Origin: Filimonas zeae
GTDB taxonomy: Bacteria; Bacteroidota; Bacteroidia; Chitinophagales; Chitinophagaceae
NCBI RefSeq assembly: GCF_014641615.1
Contig: NZ_BMIB01000003.1
Location: 992,001 to 1,056,000, forward strand
Direction of reading: 5' to 3'
DNA: 64,000 bases
Part shown: positions 38,220 through 46,248 of the stretch, piece after piece
Layout of the letters: each line of letters begins with the position of its first letter
Numbering within the stretch: position 1 is the stretch's first letter
The notes under the pieces: model-generated
Databases searched by the model: none
What the model saw: the letters and a program-made list of their open reading frames with translations, nothing else
What the model was told of the DNA's origin: nothing
Position numbers and translations under genes: made by a program

Positions 38220-39389
38220 ATGAACCACAGAATAGCCATTATAGCTGTATCGGCCGCCCTGCTATGCCACTATGGTAAGGCCCAGACAGTGCCCGTTACC
38301 CCAACAGCATTCAGGCCAGCCGAAAGTAATCAGCCCGGCAAGCTTTACCCGCAGGTAAACACCACAGGCCATGTACGGGTTAGCATTGCCGCTCCGCTGG
38401 CCAACAAAGTGCAACTGGATATAGGCGGCAAAAAATACGACCTTGCTAAAGATGAAAAAGGTGTTTGGACGGGCGAATCTCTTCCGCAGGATGAAGGGTT
38501 TCATTATTACCAGCTGATTATAGACGGCGCTGCTATACCTGACCCTGCCAGCCGTTATTTTTATGGTGCCGGAAGATTGGGTAGTGGCATAGAAATACCC
38601 GCACCTGATGAGGCGTTTTACGCCCTGGAGGATGTGCCACATGGCCTGGTTTCAGAAAACATCTATTATTCTTCATTAACCCAAACCTGGCGCAGATGTT
38701 TTGTTTACACGCCTGCTGCTTACTATACCAGCAACACCTCGCGCTTTCCGGTGCTGTACCTGCAGCACGGCAGTTTTGAAGATGAAACCGGATGGGCCAC
38801 ACAGGGCAAGGCCAATCTGATTCTGGATAACCTGATTGCGCAGCAGAAAGCTAAGCCCATGCTGATAGTGATGGATAACGGTTACGCATTTAAACCAACA
38901 GACAGTACCAGTACCGCCCCTGCCCGGCAAGGTGCTTCCATTTTTGAAGACGTACTTATTAAAGAGGTGATTCCCATGATCGATAGCCGCTTCCGTACCC
39001 TGGCCAATAAAGAAAACCGGGCCATTGCAGGGCTTTCCATGGGTGCTAACCAAACCATGCGTATTGCCATGAACCATACCGACAAATTTGCTTATTACGG
39101 TGGCTTTAGCGGCACATCTAACTATCCTGATTCCAATGCCATTGATGTTAATCAGTTCCTGGGTGGAAAATTTAAAGATGGTGCAGCGGTAAACAAACAA
39201 TTAAAAGTATTCTGGCTGGGGCTGGGTACGCGTGAACCAGTTCCTTTTCCTGCATCGGTAGGCGCTTTCCGGGCTATGCTGGATAAGCAGGGTATTAAAC
39301 ATGTGTATTACGAATCGCCCAAAACAGCCCACGAATGGCTTACCTGGCGGCGCAGCCTGCATCAGTTTGCTCCTTTGTTGTTCAGATAA
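38220..39389 (+). CDS. CE1 family esterase with N-terminal CBM48-like module (paralogue)
   Basis: A 389-residue secreted esterase, clearly paralogous to the previous gene: same signal peptide style (ending GKAQ), the same N-Q-P-G-K-x-Y-P-Q-V-N linker, a CBM48-like module (about 40-135) and the CE1 domain with S273 in AGLSMGAN and His in K-T-A-H-E-W-L-T-W-R-R-S-L. The nucleophile loop differs (A-N-Q-T-M-R versus G-M-E-T-H-Q), which may mean a different ester or acyl preference. With the double esterase at 16555 the locus encodes four CE1 domains, indicating a heavily esterified substrate. Last PUL gene on this side. Confidence 0.9.
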   Translation: MNHRIAIIAVSAALLCHYGKAQTVPVTPTAFRPAESNQPGKLYPQVNTTGHVRVSIAAPLANKVQLDIGGKKYDLAKDEKGVWTGESLPQDEGFHYYQLIIDGAAIPDPASRYFYGAGRLGSGIEIPAPDEAFYALEDVPHGLVSENIYYSSLTQTWRRCFVYTPAAYYTSNTSRFPVLYLQHGSFEDETGWATQGKANLILDNLIAQQKAKPMLIVMDNGYAFKPTDSTSTAPARQGASIFEDVLIKEVIPMIDSRFRTLANKENRAIAGLSMGANQTMRIAMNHTDKFAYYGGFSGTSNYPDSNAIDVNQFLGGKFKDGAAVNKQLKVFWLGLGTREPVPFPASVGAFRAMLDKQGIKHVYYESPKTAHEWLTWRRSLHQFAPLLFR

Positions 39390-39423
39390 CAAAAATGCTG
39401 ACGCAGTTGAGGTTCGCTTAAAC

Positions 39424-39461
39424 GCAAAGATGCCGCCTCTTTTTTGAGCCGGCATCTTTGC
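39424..39461. terminator. Bidirectional terminator-like hairpin between CE1 and SDR
   Basis: GCAAAGATGCCGCCTC (39424-39439) pairs with GAGCCGGCATCTTTGC (39446-39461), 16 bases with one mismatch around a T6 loop. It lies between convergent genes. T-rich tails are weak on both sides (CTTAAAAATA on plus), so efficiency is uncertain. Confidence 0.6.
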
Positions 39462-39482
39462 TTAAAAATATCAGCCTTGTTA

Positions 39483-40259
39483 TCAGGCCCCCTGGCCCAA
39501 CTGTAACATCAGCCCGCCATCCATAACATAAGTTGATCCGGTAACATAATCGGCTGCCTCAGAAGCCAGAAACACCGCGAGCTGTGCTATCTCTTCAGGC
39601 TGGCCGGCTCTTTTCAGAGGAATGTTTTGTGTGGCCTTTTCCAGTTGCTCCTTATCATCAATTGCCTTTTGATTCATAGGCGTTAAAATCATACCCGGCG
39701 CAATGTTATTAACAGTAGTACCCGTTTCAGCCAGCTCAAGGGCCAGCGTTTGCGTAAAGCCTTTTAATGCTCCCTTTGATGCGTTGTAATCAGCATTACC
39801 AGGGGCAACCACTGCTTCGTGAATGGAGGAGATATTAATGATTTTACCCTTGCTGTTATTCTTTCTAAGATACTGTATAAACCATCTGCAGGTAAAGAAT
39901 ATACCATAGACATTGGTTTTCATGGTGGTATCAAACGTTTCCGTACTCATCTCCCCTACCGGAATACCGGAACCGTTTACAGCCGCGTTGTTCACCAGTA
40001 TATCAAGGCCGCCCAGTTCTGCCACCACGCGATCCAATACTTCCGTAACCTGTTTTTCTTCTGTAACATCCAGGTGCAGTACCACTGACTGAACACCGTA
40101 TTGCTCCATGCTTTTTTGTGTATCTAACGCCCCTTCTTCATCAGAACGATAAGTGATAGCAACTTTTGCGCCTGCAGCGGCGTAAGCAATGGCGGTAGCG
40201 CGGCCTATACCGGAATCAGCGCCGGTAATAAAAGCCACTTTATTTTGTAGTGTTTTCAT
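39483..40259 (-). CDS. Short-chain dehydrogenase/reductase (glucose-1-dehydrogenase-like)
   Basis: A 258-residue cytosolic classical SDR. The Rossmann nucleotide site is T-G-A-D-S-G-I-G (12-19), the N-N-A-A motif is near 90, and catalytic residues are S144/S145, Y158 and K162 (Y-N-A-S-K). A-I-T-Y-R-S after strand 2 suggests NADP preference. The C-terminal G-S-T-Y-V-M-D-G-G-L is standard. The closest named group by pattern is the glucose-1-dehydrogenase/FabG-like oxidoreductases; the substrate cannot be told. It lies 39 bases after the VOC gene on the same strand and may be co-transcribed with it. Confidence 0.88.
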   Translation of the reverse strand: MKTLQNKVAFITGADSGIGRATAIAYAAAGAKVAITYRSDEEGALDTQKSMEQYGVQSVVLHLDVTEEKQVTEVLDRVVAELGGLDILVNNAAVNGSGIPVGEMSTETFDTTMKTNVYGIFFTCRWFIQYLRKNNSKGKIINISSIHEAVVAPGNADYNASKGALKGFTQTLALELAETGTTVNNIAPGMILTPMNQKAIDDKEQLEKATQNIPLKRAGQPEEIAQLAVFLASEAADYVTGSTYVMDGGLMLQLGQGA

Positions 40260-40298
40260 AGCAGAGTGTTCTGCAATGAATAGACCAGTTTTAAACAG

Positions 40299-40688
40299 CT
40301 ACAGCGTGTAACCAATTTCCCACACGTGCCCAAACGGATCTTTCAGCTTACCAATACGCCAATCGTCTTCCGTAGTCATCGGGCAAATTTCGGTGGCACC
40401 CAGTTGAACCGCTTTATCAAACAATTCATCGGCCCGTTCCGTTTGCAGTATTATACGTACAGGGTTATGAGCGGCAGCATCCGGGCTCAGGTTGCCATTA
40501 TGCGGCTCTTCATCCGCTACATAAAAGGTGGCACTTTCTATGTCAATTACGGAGGAAATTTTCTGTTCTGGCAATGCAAACCTTTTGGTTTCCACCGCTC
40601 CAAAGGCGGCTGTATAAAACTCCACTGCCTTCTTCCCATCCTTTACCGTTAAAAACGGGCGCACAGTAGTTGTGTTGTTGCCGGCCAT
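40299..40688 (-). CDS. VOC-family (PhnB/glyoxalase-like) protein
   Basis: A 129-residue single-domain protein of the vicinal oxygen chelate superfamily: two beta-alpha-beta-beta-beta modules, starting R-P-F-L-T-V-K-D-G-K-K-A-V-E-F-Y-T-A-A-F-G-A and ending K-D-P-F-G-H-V-W-E-I. The pattern fits the PhnB-like subgroup, small cytosolic proteins of mostly unknown substrate. Upstream of the SDR gene, same strand. No resistance function should be inferred. Confidence 0.85.
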   Translation of the reverse strand: MAGNNTTTVRPFLTVKDGKKAVEFYTAAFGAVETKRFALPEQKISSVIDIESATFYVADEEPHNGNLSPDAAAHNPVRIILQTERADELFDKAVQLGATEICPMTTEDDWRIGKLKDPFGHVWEIGYTL

Positions 40689-40874
40689 AGTTCACCAGGT
40701 TTTTTCCTAAGATACGCAGGTCTGCGCAATTGTCAGCCAACCATTTCACTGGCATTTATTTTGATGAGACATTTTCCGATAAAATATATTACAGAATTAG
40801 CGGACATTGCCGGCAGGTATCGCCCTGGCGGCAATTTTTATTCAACCCCTTCCGTAAAACAGGCCAGCACACAT

Positions 40875-40972
40875 ATGCAGCAGATACGCCAATACTTTGA
40901 AAAGCTGGTTACCATGACGGATACCGACTGGGATCTTTTTTCTTCCGGACTGAACGGCAGGAATTTGCCAAA
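40875..40972 (+). pseudogene. 5' fragment of a Crp/Fnr-type regulator gene
   Basis: From ATG 40875 the frame reads MQQIRQYFEKL...TDTDWDLFSS, the typical start of Bacteroidota Crp/Fnr-family regulators, through to about L-P-K-N (near 40972). It then leaves the family: the following residues in this frame do not match a cAMP-binding fold. The cyclic-nucleotide domain and the HTH are missing. The right end of this fragment is uncertain by about 15 bases. Confidence 0.6.
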
Positions 40973-41193
40973 AAATAGCGGCAGCTATAGGCCTTCTTAT
41001 TCCCCGGCTGCAACAGATTACGGCGTGGTTGCTGATTCTGTTTTTTCTGCTGACGCTTCCGGCCAACATATACGCTTCGGTAAAGCGGGTGAACTATGAA
41101 AAGGGAACTTACGATGGTTATGGGCTCTCCTATCTTTGGTTTAGAATTCCCTTGCAGTTGTTTTTTATTGCCTGGACGTATTTACTTAGGTAA
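40973..41193 (+). pseudogene. 3' fragment of a DoxX-like membrane protein gene
   Basis: In another frame (codons in phase with 40981) the sequence reads A-I-G-L-L-I-P-R-L-Q, a hydrophobic L-L-I-L-F-F-L-L-T-L-P-A-N-I-Y-A, then Y-E-K-G-T-Y-D-G-Y-G and R-I-P-L-Q-L-F-F-I-A-W-T-Y, ending at TAA 41191-41193. This matches the C-terminal half of small DoxX-family membrane proteins. The N-terminal half is absent, replaced by the Crp/Fnr fragment, so a deletion probably fused the two genes out of frame. Confidence 0.6.
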
Positions 41194-41380
41194 AAATCAA
41201 GCCCGCCGCCATGAAGAGCACAGTGGTATCTGGTGGTAAATGCGTAGAAAACGAACAGGAATATTAAGCTATAACATGGCGAGGCAGATATCATTCCTTA
41301 ATACTTGCCAAAAAGAATAGAAACAAGCCTCAAAAGCAGAATAGAGACGATAATCTGAGGGACTTTTCCCTTCTTTGGGA

Positions 41381-41388
41381 TATTTTTG
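41381..41388 (+). promoter_or_regulatory. Candidate -7 element of the ATPase/nuclease-like cassette
   Basis: TATTTTTG matches TAnnTTTG exactly, 34 bases before the ATPase start codon. The expected -33 TTTG at 19-21 bases upstream is not seen. It suggests the cassette has its own promoter. Confidence 0.45.
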
Positions 41389-41422
41389 CAATAAGACGGC
41401 GCTAAAAGGGAGAATTTATCAA

Positions 41423-42679
41423 ATGAGTAGAATACGAATAAGGAATTTTGGCCCTATCAAAGACGGGGTTCTTGATAACGATGGTTGGATAGAAGTAAAC
41501 CGTGTAACTGTTTTTACTGGTAACCAGGGCGCAGGTAAAAGCACTGTTGCCAAACTCATTTCGTTTTTTACCTGGCTGGAGAAAGACACTTTCAGGCTTC
41601 AGGCGGTGTCTGATACAAAAGCCAGAAGTGGTATACGAGTAAACCTTTCTCAGATAAACGCTTTTCGCGATAAGCTGGCTTATCAGAATATTGATGAGTA
41701 CTTAAAGGAAGATACTGAAATAGAATATATCGGAGAGGCGTACCGGTTTCATTTTGCAAATGGGAATCTGGAGACAAGCATTGTTGACATACCCTCCTAT
41801 CATCTTCCCAAAATCATGTATGTTCCTGCAGAACGTAATTTCGTAAGTGCTGTCAGTAACGTAAATTCCCTGAAGGGACTTCCCAGAACATTATACACTT
41901 TCGCAGACGAATTCAGTAATGCGTTAAGGAATCTTAATGGAAGAATTGATCTCCCCATAAACGATACTCAATTCAAATACGACAACATAGAAAAAACCTC
42001 TCACATAATCGGGGCAGATTACAAAGTCAGTTTATCAAATTCTTCCAGCGGTTTTCAGTCGCTTGTGCCTCTTTATCTGGTAAGCCAATATCTTGCTAAT
42101 CCTGAAAATTACTCCAGCGATCGCAGTAAAAAGAATACCAGTATTGAGGACGAGAAAAGAATGCGGCAGCAGATCGAAGATATCCTAACAAATCCCAACC
42201 TTTCGGAGGATGTGAAACAGGCTTCCCTGGAATTGATTTCACGATCTTCGCAATACACTTCTTTTGTCAATATTGTGGAAGAACCCGAACAGAATTTGTT
42301 CCCGAGCTCACAGCAGCAGATGCTTTACAGCCTTTTAAAGTTCAACAATTTACAACCGGATAGCAAACTGATACTGACAACACATAGCCCATACATAATT
42401 ATGTATCTTTCACTGGCCATTCAAGCCCATAGGTTGTCGGAAGAAATTACGCCGGAAAAGTCTCAGATGCTGACAACCCGGCTTAACCATATTGTTCCTT
42501 TAGAATCCCTGATTACATCAGACACCGTAAATATTTACGAGCTGTCTGAAAAGGACGGCACGATCAGGAAGCTGAAGTTTTCATACGGAGTACCCTCAGA
42601 TGAAAACTATTTAAACGCTCAGCTTAACCTGGGAAACATCTTATTTGATCAACTTTTAGAAATAGAAGAAGAGTTGTAA
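41423..42679 (+). CDS. OLD/RecF-like ATPase, first gene of a candidate new two-gene system
   Basis: A 418-residue cytosolic ATPase. I chose ATG 41423 because I-R-I-R-N-F-G-P-I-K, the usual first strand of this fold, starts right after it. Walker A is GNQGAGKS (33-40), the ABC signature-like segment is S-S-S-G-F-Q-S (207-213), Walker B with D-loop is V-N-I-V-E-E-P-E-Q-N-L-F-P (282-294), and the H-loop is T-T-H-S-P-Y (H321). The last ~80 residues form an unassigned C-terminal part; no TOPRIM or nuclease domain is fused. It is followed after 2 bases by a small PD-(D/E)XK-like protein, the likely effector. Clearly AT-rich compared with the CAZyme genes, and beside a deletion scar. Not the same subfamily as the ATPase at 10134. 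Confidence 0.8.
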   Translation: MSRIRIRNFGPIKDGVLDNDGWIEVNRVTVFTGNQGAGKSTVAKLISFFTWLEKDTFRLQAVSDTKARSGIRVNLSQINAFRDKLAYQNIDEYLKEDTEIEYIGEAYRFHFANGNLETSIVDIPSYHLPKIMYVPAERNFVSAVSNVNSLKGLPRTLYTFADEFSNALRNLNGRIDLPINDTQFKYDNIEKTSHIIGADYKVSLSNSSSGFQSLVPLYLVSQYLANPENYSSDRSKKNTSIEDEKRMRQQIEDILTNPNLSEDVKQASLELISRSSQYTSFVNIVEEPEQNLFPSSQQQMLYSLLKFNNLQPDSKLILTTHSPYIIMYLSLAIQAHRLSEEITPEKSQMLTTRLNHIVPLESLITSDTVNIYELSEKDGTIRKLKFSYGVPSDENYLNAQLNLGNILFDQLLEIEEEL

Positions 42680-42681
42680 GT

Positions 42682-43170
42682 ATGAATTTTTTCAAACGGG
42701 AATGTCAGGAACCGCCAATTACTGATGCACAGTTTGGCATATGCGACGCAGCAGGCGGAAGAGCCTTTACAAAGACTATTAATCCTGAAACATGGACGGC
42801 AGAAGTTGAAAACCGACAACAAATACCAGTTGTTTTCACAGCTATCGATAATTGCGTCTTACAATCTTACGAGCTTGAGGAAACCGGTCGCTTCGATGGG
42901 ATGCTGACTACAAACATTCACTTATATCTAGTTGAATTAAAAGAACGCCAAAACAGCAGAATCAGCAAATCAATTCAACAGCTTACTGACACAATTAATT
43001 TATTAAAGCAATCTCACGACCTGAGCCGTTTCAGGCATAAAAAGGCGTATGCGGCCATAAAAGTAAGAAGCCATCCCAACTTCCACATTATACGACACTC
43101 TGAACGACAGGAATTCTTCCAGACCTACGATTTCCGACTGGATTTGCAAACCAGGATTATACTGGATTAG
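42682..43170 (+). CDS. Small protein with PD-(D/E)XK-like motif, partner of the ATPase
   Basis: A 162-residue cytosolic protein that I do not recognise as a named family. Visible are R-F-D-G-M-L (D72), then a strand L-Y-L-V-E-L-K-E-R (E85, K87), then a helix with Q99/Q100: the spacing and order of the PD-(D/E)XK nuclease core (Asp, hydrophobic strand with E-x-K, helix with Gln). The rest is mixed alpha/beta with many charged residues. Its start lies 2 bases after the ATPase stop, so translation is coupled. A nuclease effector switched by the ATPase is my inference; a non-catalytic adaptor is possible. The gene is AT-rich, like its partner. Confidence 0.65.
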   Translation: MNFFKRECQEPPITDAQFGICDAAGGRAFTKTINPETWTAEVENRQQIPVVFTAIDNCVLQSYELEETGRFDGMLTTNIHLYLVELKERQNSRISKSIQQLTDTINLLKQSHDLSRFRHKKAYAAIKVRSHPNFHIIRHSERQEFFQTYDFRLDLQTRIILD

Positions 43171-43212
43171 GGAGATAATAAAGGAGATTTGAGGATGGAG
43201 TTCTATTCTATA

Positions 43213-44070
43213 TTAAATCTTTCCCGCCGTCCCCGCCACCCGCTCCAGCCTGAAAGCTTTGGGACTTACGCCTCTGTTATTCCGGAAAAACTTATTCAAA
43301 TGGCTTTCATCCGTAAAGCCAAACTCGTTTACAATCTCTCCCAGACGTTTATCGCTGTGTGTCAGGCGGTGCTCTATTAATGTTTGACGGTATTGGGTAA
43401 TGTATTTCTGCAGCGTACTCCCGGTATGTTGCTTGAAATATTTGCCCAGGTAATTAATAGATACATTGAAATGATTACACAGGTACTCGGCGCGGAGTTT
43501 ATCGGGGTAATAAATATTGGCCTGTATAAAGTTGAGGATGTTGGCGGCCTTTTGGTCGGTATTGCCACTTAACTCCAGGTGCAGAAACTTGGCAATGTTA
43601 CGGGCCACCAGTACAATCAGCGTGTTTACATACTGCTGAATCAATTCCTGGTTGTAAATGTCGCGGCTTTCATATTCTCTAATGATGGCGTCTACCAACG
43701 GTTTCACCACCTGTTTGTCCACAATGTTTTTTAAAATGCAGCCCGGCTTGTGGTTGGCGTTCTGTAAAATAAACTCCAGCTTTTGAATGTTACTGGTAAG
43801 AATGCCCGATTCGCGTATGTAAATATCATTAAACCGCAAATAGAAAAAGGTGGTGGTGGTTTGTACATCAAAAGAATGGCAATCTTCCGGCGTAATCAGA
43901 AACATGTGGCCGGGATGGTAGGCAAACTGGTTCTGGTTAATGCACTGTATGCCGGTGCCTTCCACTATATATACCAGCTCAAAAAAACTGTGTTTATGCC
44001 CTGCGCACGGGCCCTCCTCCAAGGTTTTGTACTCAATGGAAAAGGGTTCATGCAAATTCTCGCGCTTCAT
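43213..44070 (-). CDS. AraC-family transcriptional regulator with cupin-type sensor domain
   Basis: A 285-residue regulator. The N-terminal cupin (about 10-95) contains A-G-H-K-H-S-F-F-E-L-V-Y-I-V-E-G-T-G and H-P-G-H-M-F-L-I-T-P. The C-terminal AraC HTH pair (about 190-280) reads Y-L-C-N-H-F-N-V-S-I-N-Y-L-G-K-Y-F-K and I-V-N-E-F-G-F-T-D-E-S-H-L-N-K-F-F. It is divergent from the four-gene operon starting at 44154, with 83 bases between starts and opposing -7 elements, so it very likely controls that operon. The ligand is unknown. Confidence 0.88.
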   Translation of the reverse strand: MKRENLHEPFSIEYKTLEEGPCAGHKHSFFELVYIVEGTGIQCINQNQFAYHPGHMFLITPEDCHSFDVQTTTTFFYLRFNDIYIRESGILTSNIQKLEFILQNANHKPGCILKNIVDKQVVKPLVDAIIREYESRDIYNQELIQQYVNTLIVLVARNIAKFLHLELSGNTDQKAANILNFIQANIYYPDKLRAEYLCNHFNVSINYLGKYFKQHTGSTLQKYITQYRQTLIEHRLTHSDKRLGEIVNEFGFTDESHLNKFFRNNRGVSPKAFRLERVAGTAGKI

Positions 44071-44089
44071 AACATTTACCGGTTTATGG

Positions 44090-44132
44090 CAAAGTTATAC
44101 CAAAATCCATAATTCAGGCAGGTATAGTTTTG
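44090..44132. promoter_or_regulatory. Divergent promoter region of AraC and its operon
   Basis: TAACTTTG on the minus strand (44090-44097, reading toward the AraC gene, 20 bases from its start) and TAGTTTTG on the plus strand (44125-44132, 21 bases before the oxidoreductase start) both match the Bacteroidota -7 consensus TAnnTTTG. The -33 elements are not clear on either side. Confidence 0.5.
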
Positions 44133-44153
44133 CTATATCAAACAAGATCAGTT

Positions 44154-45089
44154 ATGAAAGCGATAGTTGTAAGCAGCCCCGGCCCCGTTAGCCAGCTGCA
44201 GTTGGAAGAAGTAGAAAAGCCAGTTATTCAGGAAGGAGAAGTACTGATTCAGGTAAAAGCCATCAGCATTAACCCGGTGGATGTAAAAAGTCGCGCCGGC
44301 AAAGGCGTATACGGACGTTTGAAAGATCAGAATCCGTTGATATTGGGCTGGGATATTTCCGGCGTGGTAACAGCATCCAGATCGGAAGCTTTTAAACCCG
44401 GCGATGCGGTGTTTGGCATGGTCAACTTTCCCGGCCATGGCAGAGCCTATGCAGAATATGTGGCGGCACCGGCAGCACACCTGGCTTTGAAACCAGACAA
44501 TATTTCCTTCGAAGAGGCTGCGGCTGCTACCCTTGCGGCATTAACCGCCTGGCAGGCTATGGTACACAACGCTAAAGTACAGGCTGCGCAAAAAGTACTG
44601 GTGCATGCGGCGGCGGGTGGTGTAGGGCATTTTGCGGTACAGCTGGCCAAACACCTGGGCGCACACGTAACAGGTACTTCCTCTGCCCGCAACAAGGCGT
44701 TTGTACTGGCATCCGGTGCAGATGCACATATTGACTATACCACGTACGACTGGGCCAGCCACCCGGAAGAGTTTGATTTTGTATTGGATACCATTGGTGG
44801 CGATACCATTGAACACTCGCTGCTGGTAACGAAAAAGGGCGGCACCGTCATCAGTATTCCTACGGGATTGAATGAAACAGTTACTGAAAAAGCAAAGGCC
44901 AAAGGGGTACATGGTTATTTTATGCTGGTGCAATCCAATGGTGCCGACATGCAACAACTGGCTCTTTTGCTGGAGAAAGGTATTTTAAAAGCGCATGTAT
45001 CTAACACGTATCCTTTTACAGAAATGGCCAATGCGCACCTGCAGCTAGAAAGCGGCCGCACCATAGGCAAAGTAGTAGTAACCCTTTAA
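44154..45089 (+). CDS. NADPH-dependent quinone-oxidoreductase-like MDR enzyme
   Basis: A 311-residue zinc-free medium-chain dehydrogenase/reductase. ATG 44154 is preferred because M-K-A-I-V-V-S-S is the usual first strand; the ATG at 44130 is upstream in frame. Landmarks are P-V-D-V-K-S-R-A-G-K-G in the catalytic domain, L-G-W-D-I-S-G-V-V, and the NADPH site A-A-G-G-V-G-H-F-A-V-Q-L-A-K. Cys and His ligands for zinc are absent. Such enzymes reduce quinones or enones. First of an operon with two royal-jelly-type proteins and an SDR; spacing to the next gene is 23 bases. Confidence 0.88.
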   Translation: MKAIVVSSPGPVSQLQLEEVEKPVIQEGEVLIQVKAISINPVDVKSRAGKGVYGRLKDQNPLILGWDISGVVTASRSEAFKPGDAVFGMVNFPGHGRAYAEYVAAPAAHLALKPDNISFEEAAAATLAALTAWQAMVHNAKVQAAQKVLVHAAAGGVGHFAVQLAKHLGAHVTGTSSARNKAFVLASGADAHIDYTTYDWASHPEEFDFVLDTIGGDTIEHSLLVTKKGGTVISIPTGLNETVTEKAKAKGVHGYFMLVQSNGADMQQLALLLEKGILKAHVSNTYPFTEMANAHLQLESGRTIGKVVVTL

Positions 45090-45112
45090 TCCTCACCTTA
45101 TATTTTAATGAT

Positions 45113-46237
45113 ATGAAAAATTACATAGCAGCCATAACACTGGCGTTATTAGTAGCAGGCTGTTCCGGCAACCCCGCCGCAGATAAAAGCGATAACAGCA
45201 ATAAGGCAGATAGCATTACCGCACCCACCCTGGAAGCAGTTTTTGCAGATAGCACCTACCAGTTAACAGGTGTTGCCGTAAGCACCCATGGGCGCGTGTT
45301 TACCAATTACCCCTACTGGCTGGATCAACATGCTTATTCCGTTGTGGAAGTAGTAAATGGTAAAGCCTTGCCTTACCCGGATAGCAGCTGGAACAGCTTT
45401 ACCAAAGGTGAAAACGGGCAAAACAAATTTGTATGCGTGCAGAGCGTGGTAACGGACGATAAAGGCAACCTGTGGGTAGTAGATGCGGCTGGTATTGGCC
45501 TGGGAGCAGTGTATCAGCGGAGCAACAAAGTGGTAAAGATAAATCTGGCTAATAACCGTATTGAACGTATTTACCGCTTCCCGCAAAATGTGGCAGGTGC
45601 AGATGTGTACCTGAATGATATCCGTATAGATAATCAAAACGGATTTGCATATATGACAAGTTCGTCCAATGGTGGTATTGTGGTGTTGAACACTAATACC
45701 GGTGAATCCCGTTTTGTAATGGGTAACCATACCTCTGTACTGTCAGACACTGCATACCATTTTTCCCCCCTGGGCACAGAGCTGCAGAAAGGTGATGGCA
45801 ACGTGCTGAAAGTAAACTCCGATGGTATTGCACTTACGCCTGACAACCAATGGTTGTATTACAAACCGCTTACAGATGACAAACTATACCGGATAAGCAC
45901 CGCTCTGCTCCGCAACTTTCAAACACCGTTACAAACTATTGCAGACAGTGTAAAAGACCTGGGGCATTTTGTTACCACAGACGGAATGATCTTCGATAAC
46001 AAAGGCAACCTGTATCTGGGCGATCTGGAAAAGAGCAGCATTGTAAAAATTACGCCCGATCTCAAAATTCAGACCCTGGTTACGGATACCGCACGGCTTA
46101 TCTGGCCGGATAGCTACAGCATTTCCCCCGATGGCTACCTGTATATCTCCACCTCCCAGATACAGTGCATGCCCTGGTTTCATAAGGGTACGGATAAAAT
46201 ACAACGCCCTTTCCACATTTACCGGTTAAAAATCTAA
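45113..46237 (+). CDS. Major-royal-jelly/SMP-30-like beta-propeller lipoprotein
   Basis: A 374-residue lipoprotein with lipobox V-A-G-C (C17) and a Ser/Asp/Lys-rich linker. The rest is a six-bladed propeller of the MRJP (L-dopachrome-tautomerase-related) type: G-V-A-V-S-T-H-G-R-V-F-T-N-Y-P-Y-W, D-D-K-G-N-L-W-V-V-D-A and P-D-S-Y-S-I-S-P-D-G-Y-L-Y. Bacterial members are largely uncharacterised; a lactonase-like or binding role is possible. It acts outside the inner membrane. Located between the oxidoreductase and a related cupin-MRJP fusion (11-base gap). Confidence 0.85.
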   Translation: MKNYIAAITLALLVAGCSGNPAADKSDNSNKADSITAPTLEAVFADSTYQLTGVAVSTHGRVFTNYPYWLDQHAYSVVEVVNGKALPYPDSSWNSFTKGENGQNKFVCVQSVVTDDKGNLWVVDAAGIGLGAVYQRSNKVVKINLANNRIERIYRFPQNVAGADVYLNDIRIDNQNGFAYMTSSSNGGIVVLNTNTGESRFVMGNHTSVLSDTAYHFSPLGTELQKGDGNVLKVNSDGIALTPDNQWLYYKPLTDDKLYRISTALLRNFQTPLQTIADSVKDLGHFVTTDGMIFDNKGNLYLGDLEKSSIVKITPDLKIQTLVTDTARLIWPDSYSISPDGYLYISTSQIQCMPWFHKGTDKIQRPFHIYRLKI

Positions 46238-46248
46238 AAGCCCCTCTC

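Noticed and set aside
37024..39389. The two adjacent CE1 genes as a recent identical duplication
   Set aside because: Signal peptides, nucleophile loops and lengths differ clearly; they are diverged paralogues rather than a fresh repeat.
40761..41099. A 112-codon open frame as an intact gene
   Set aside because: Its middle matches a Crp/Fnr start and its end is out of frame with a DoxX tail; the frame is open by chance across a gene fusion.
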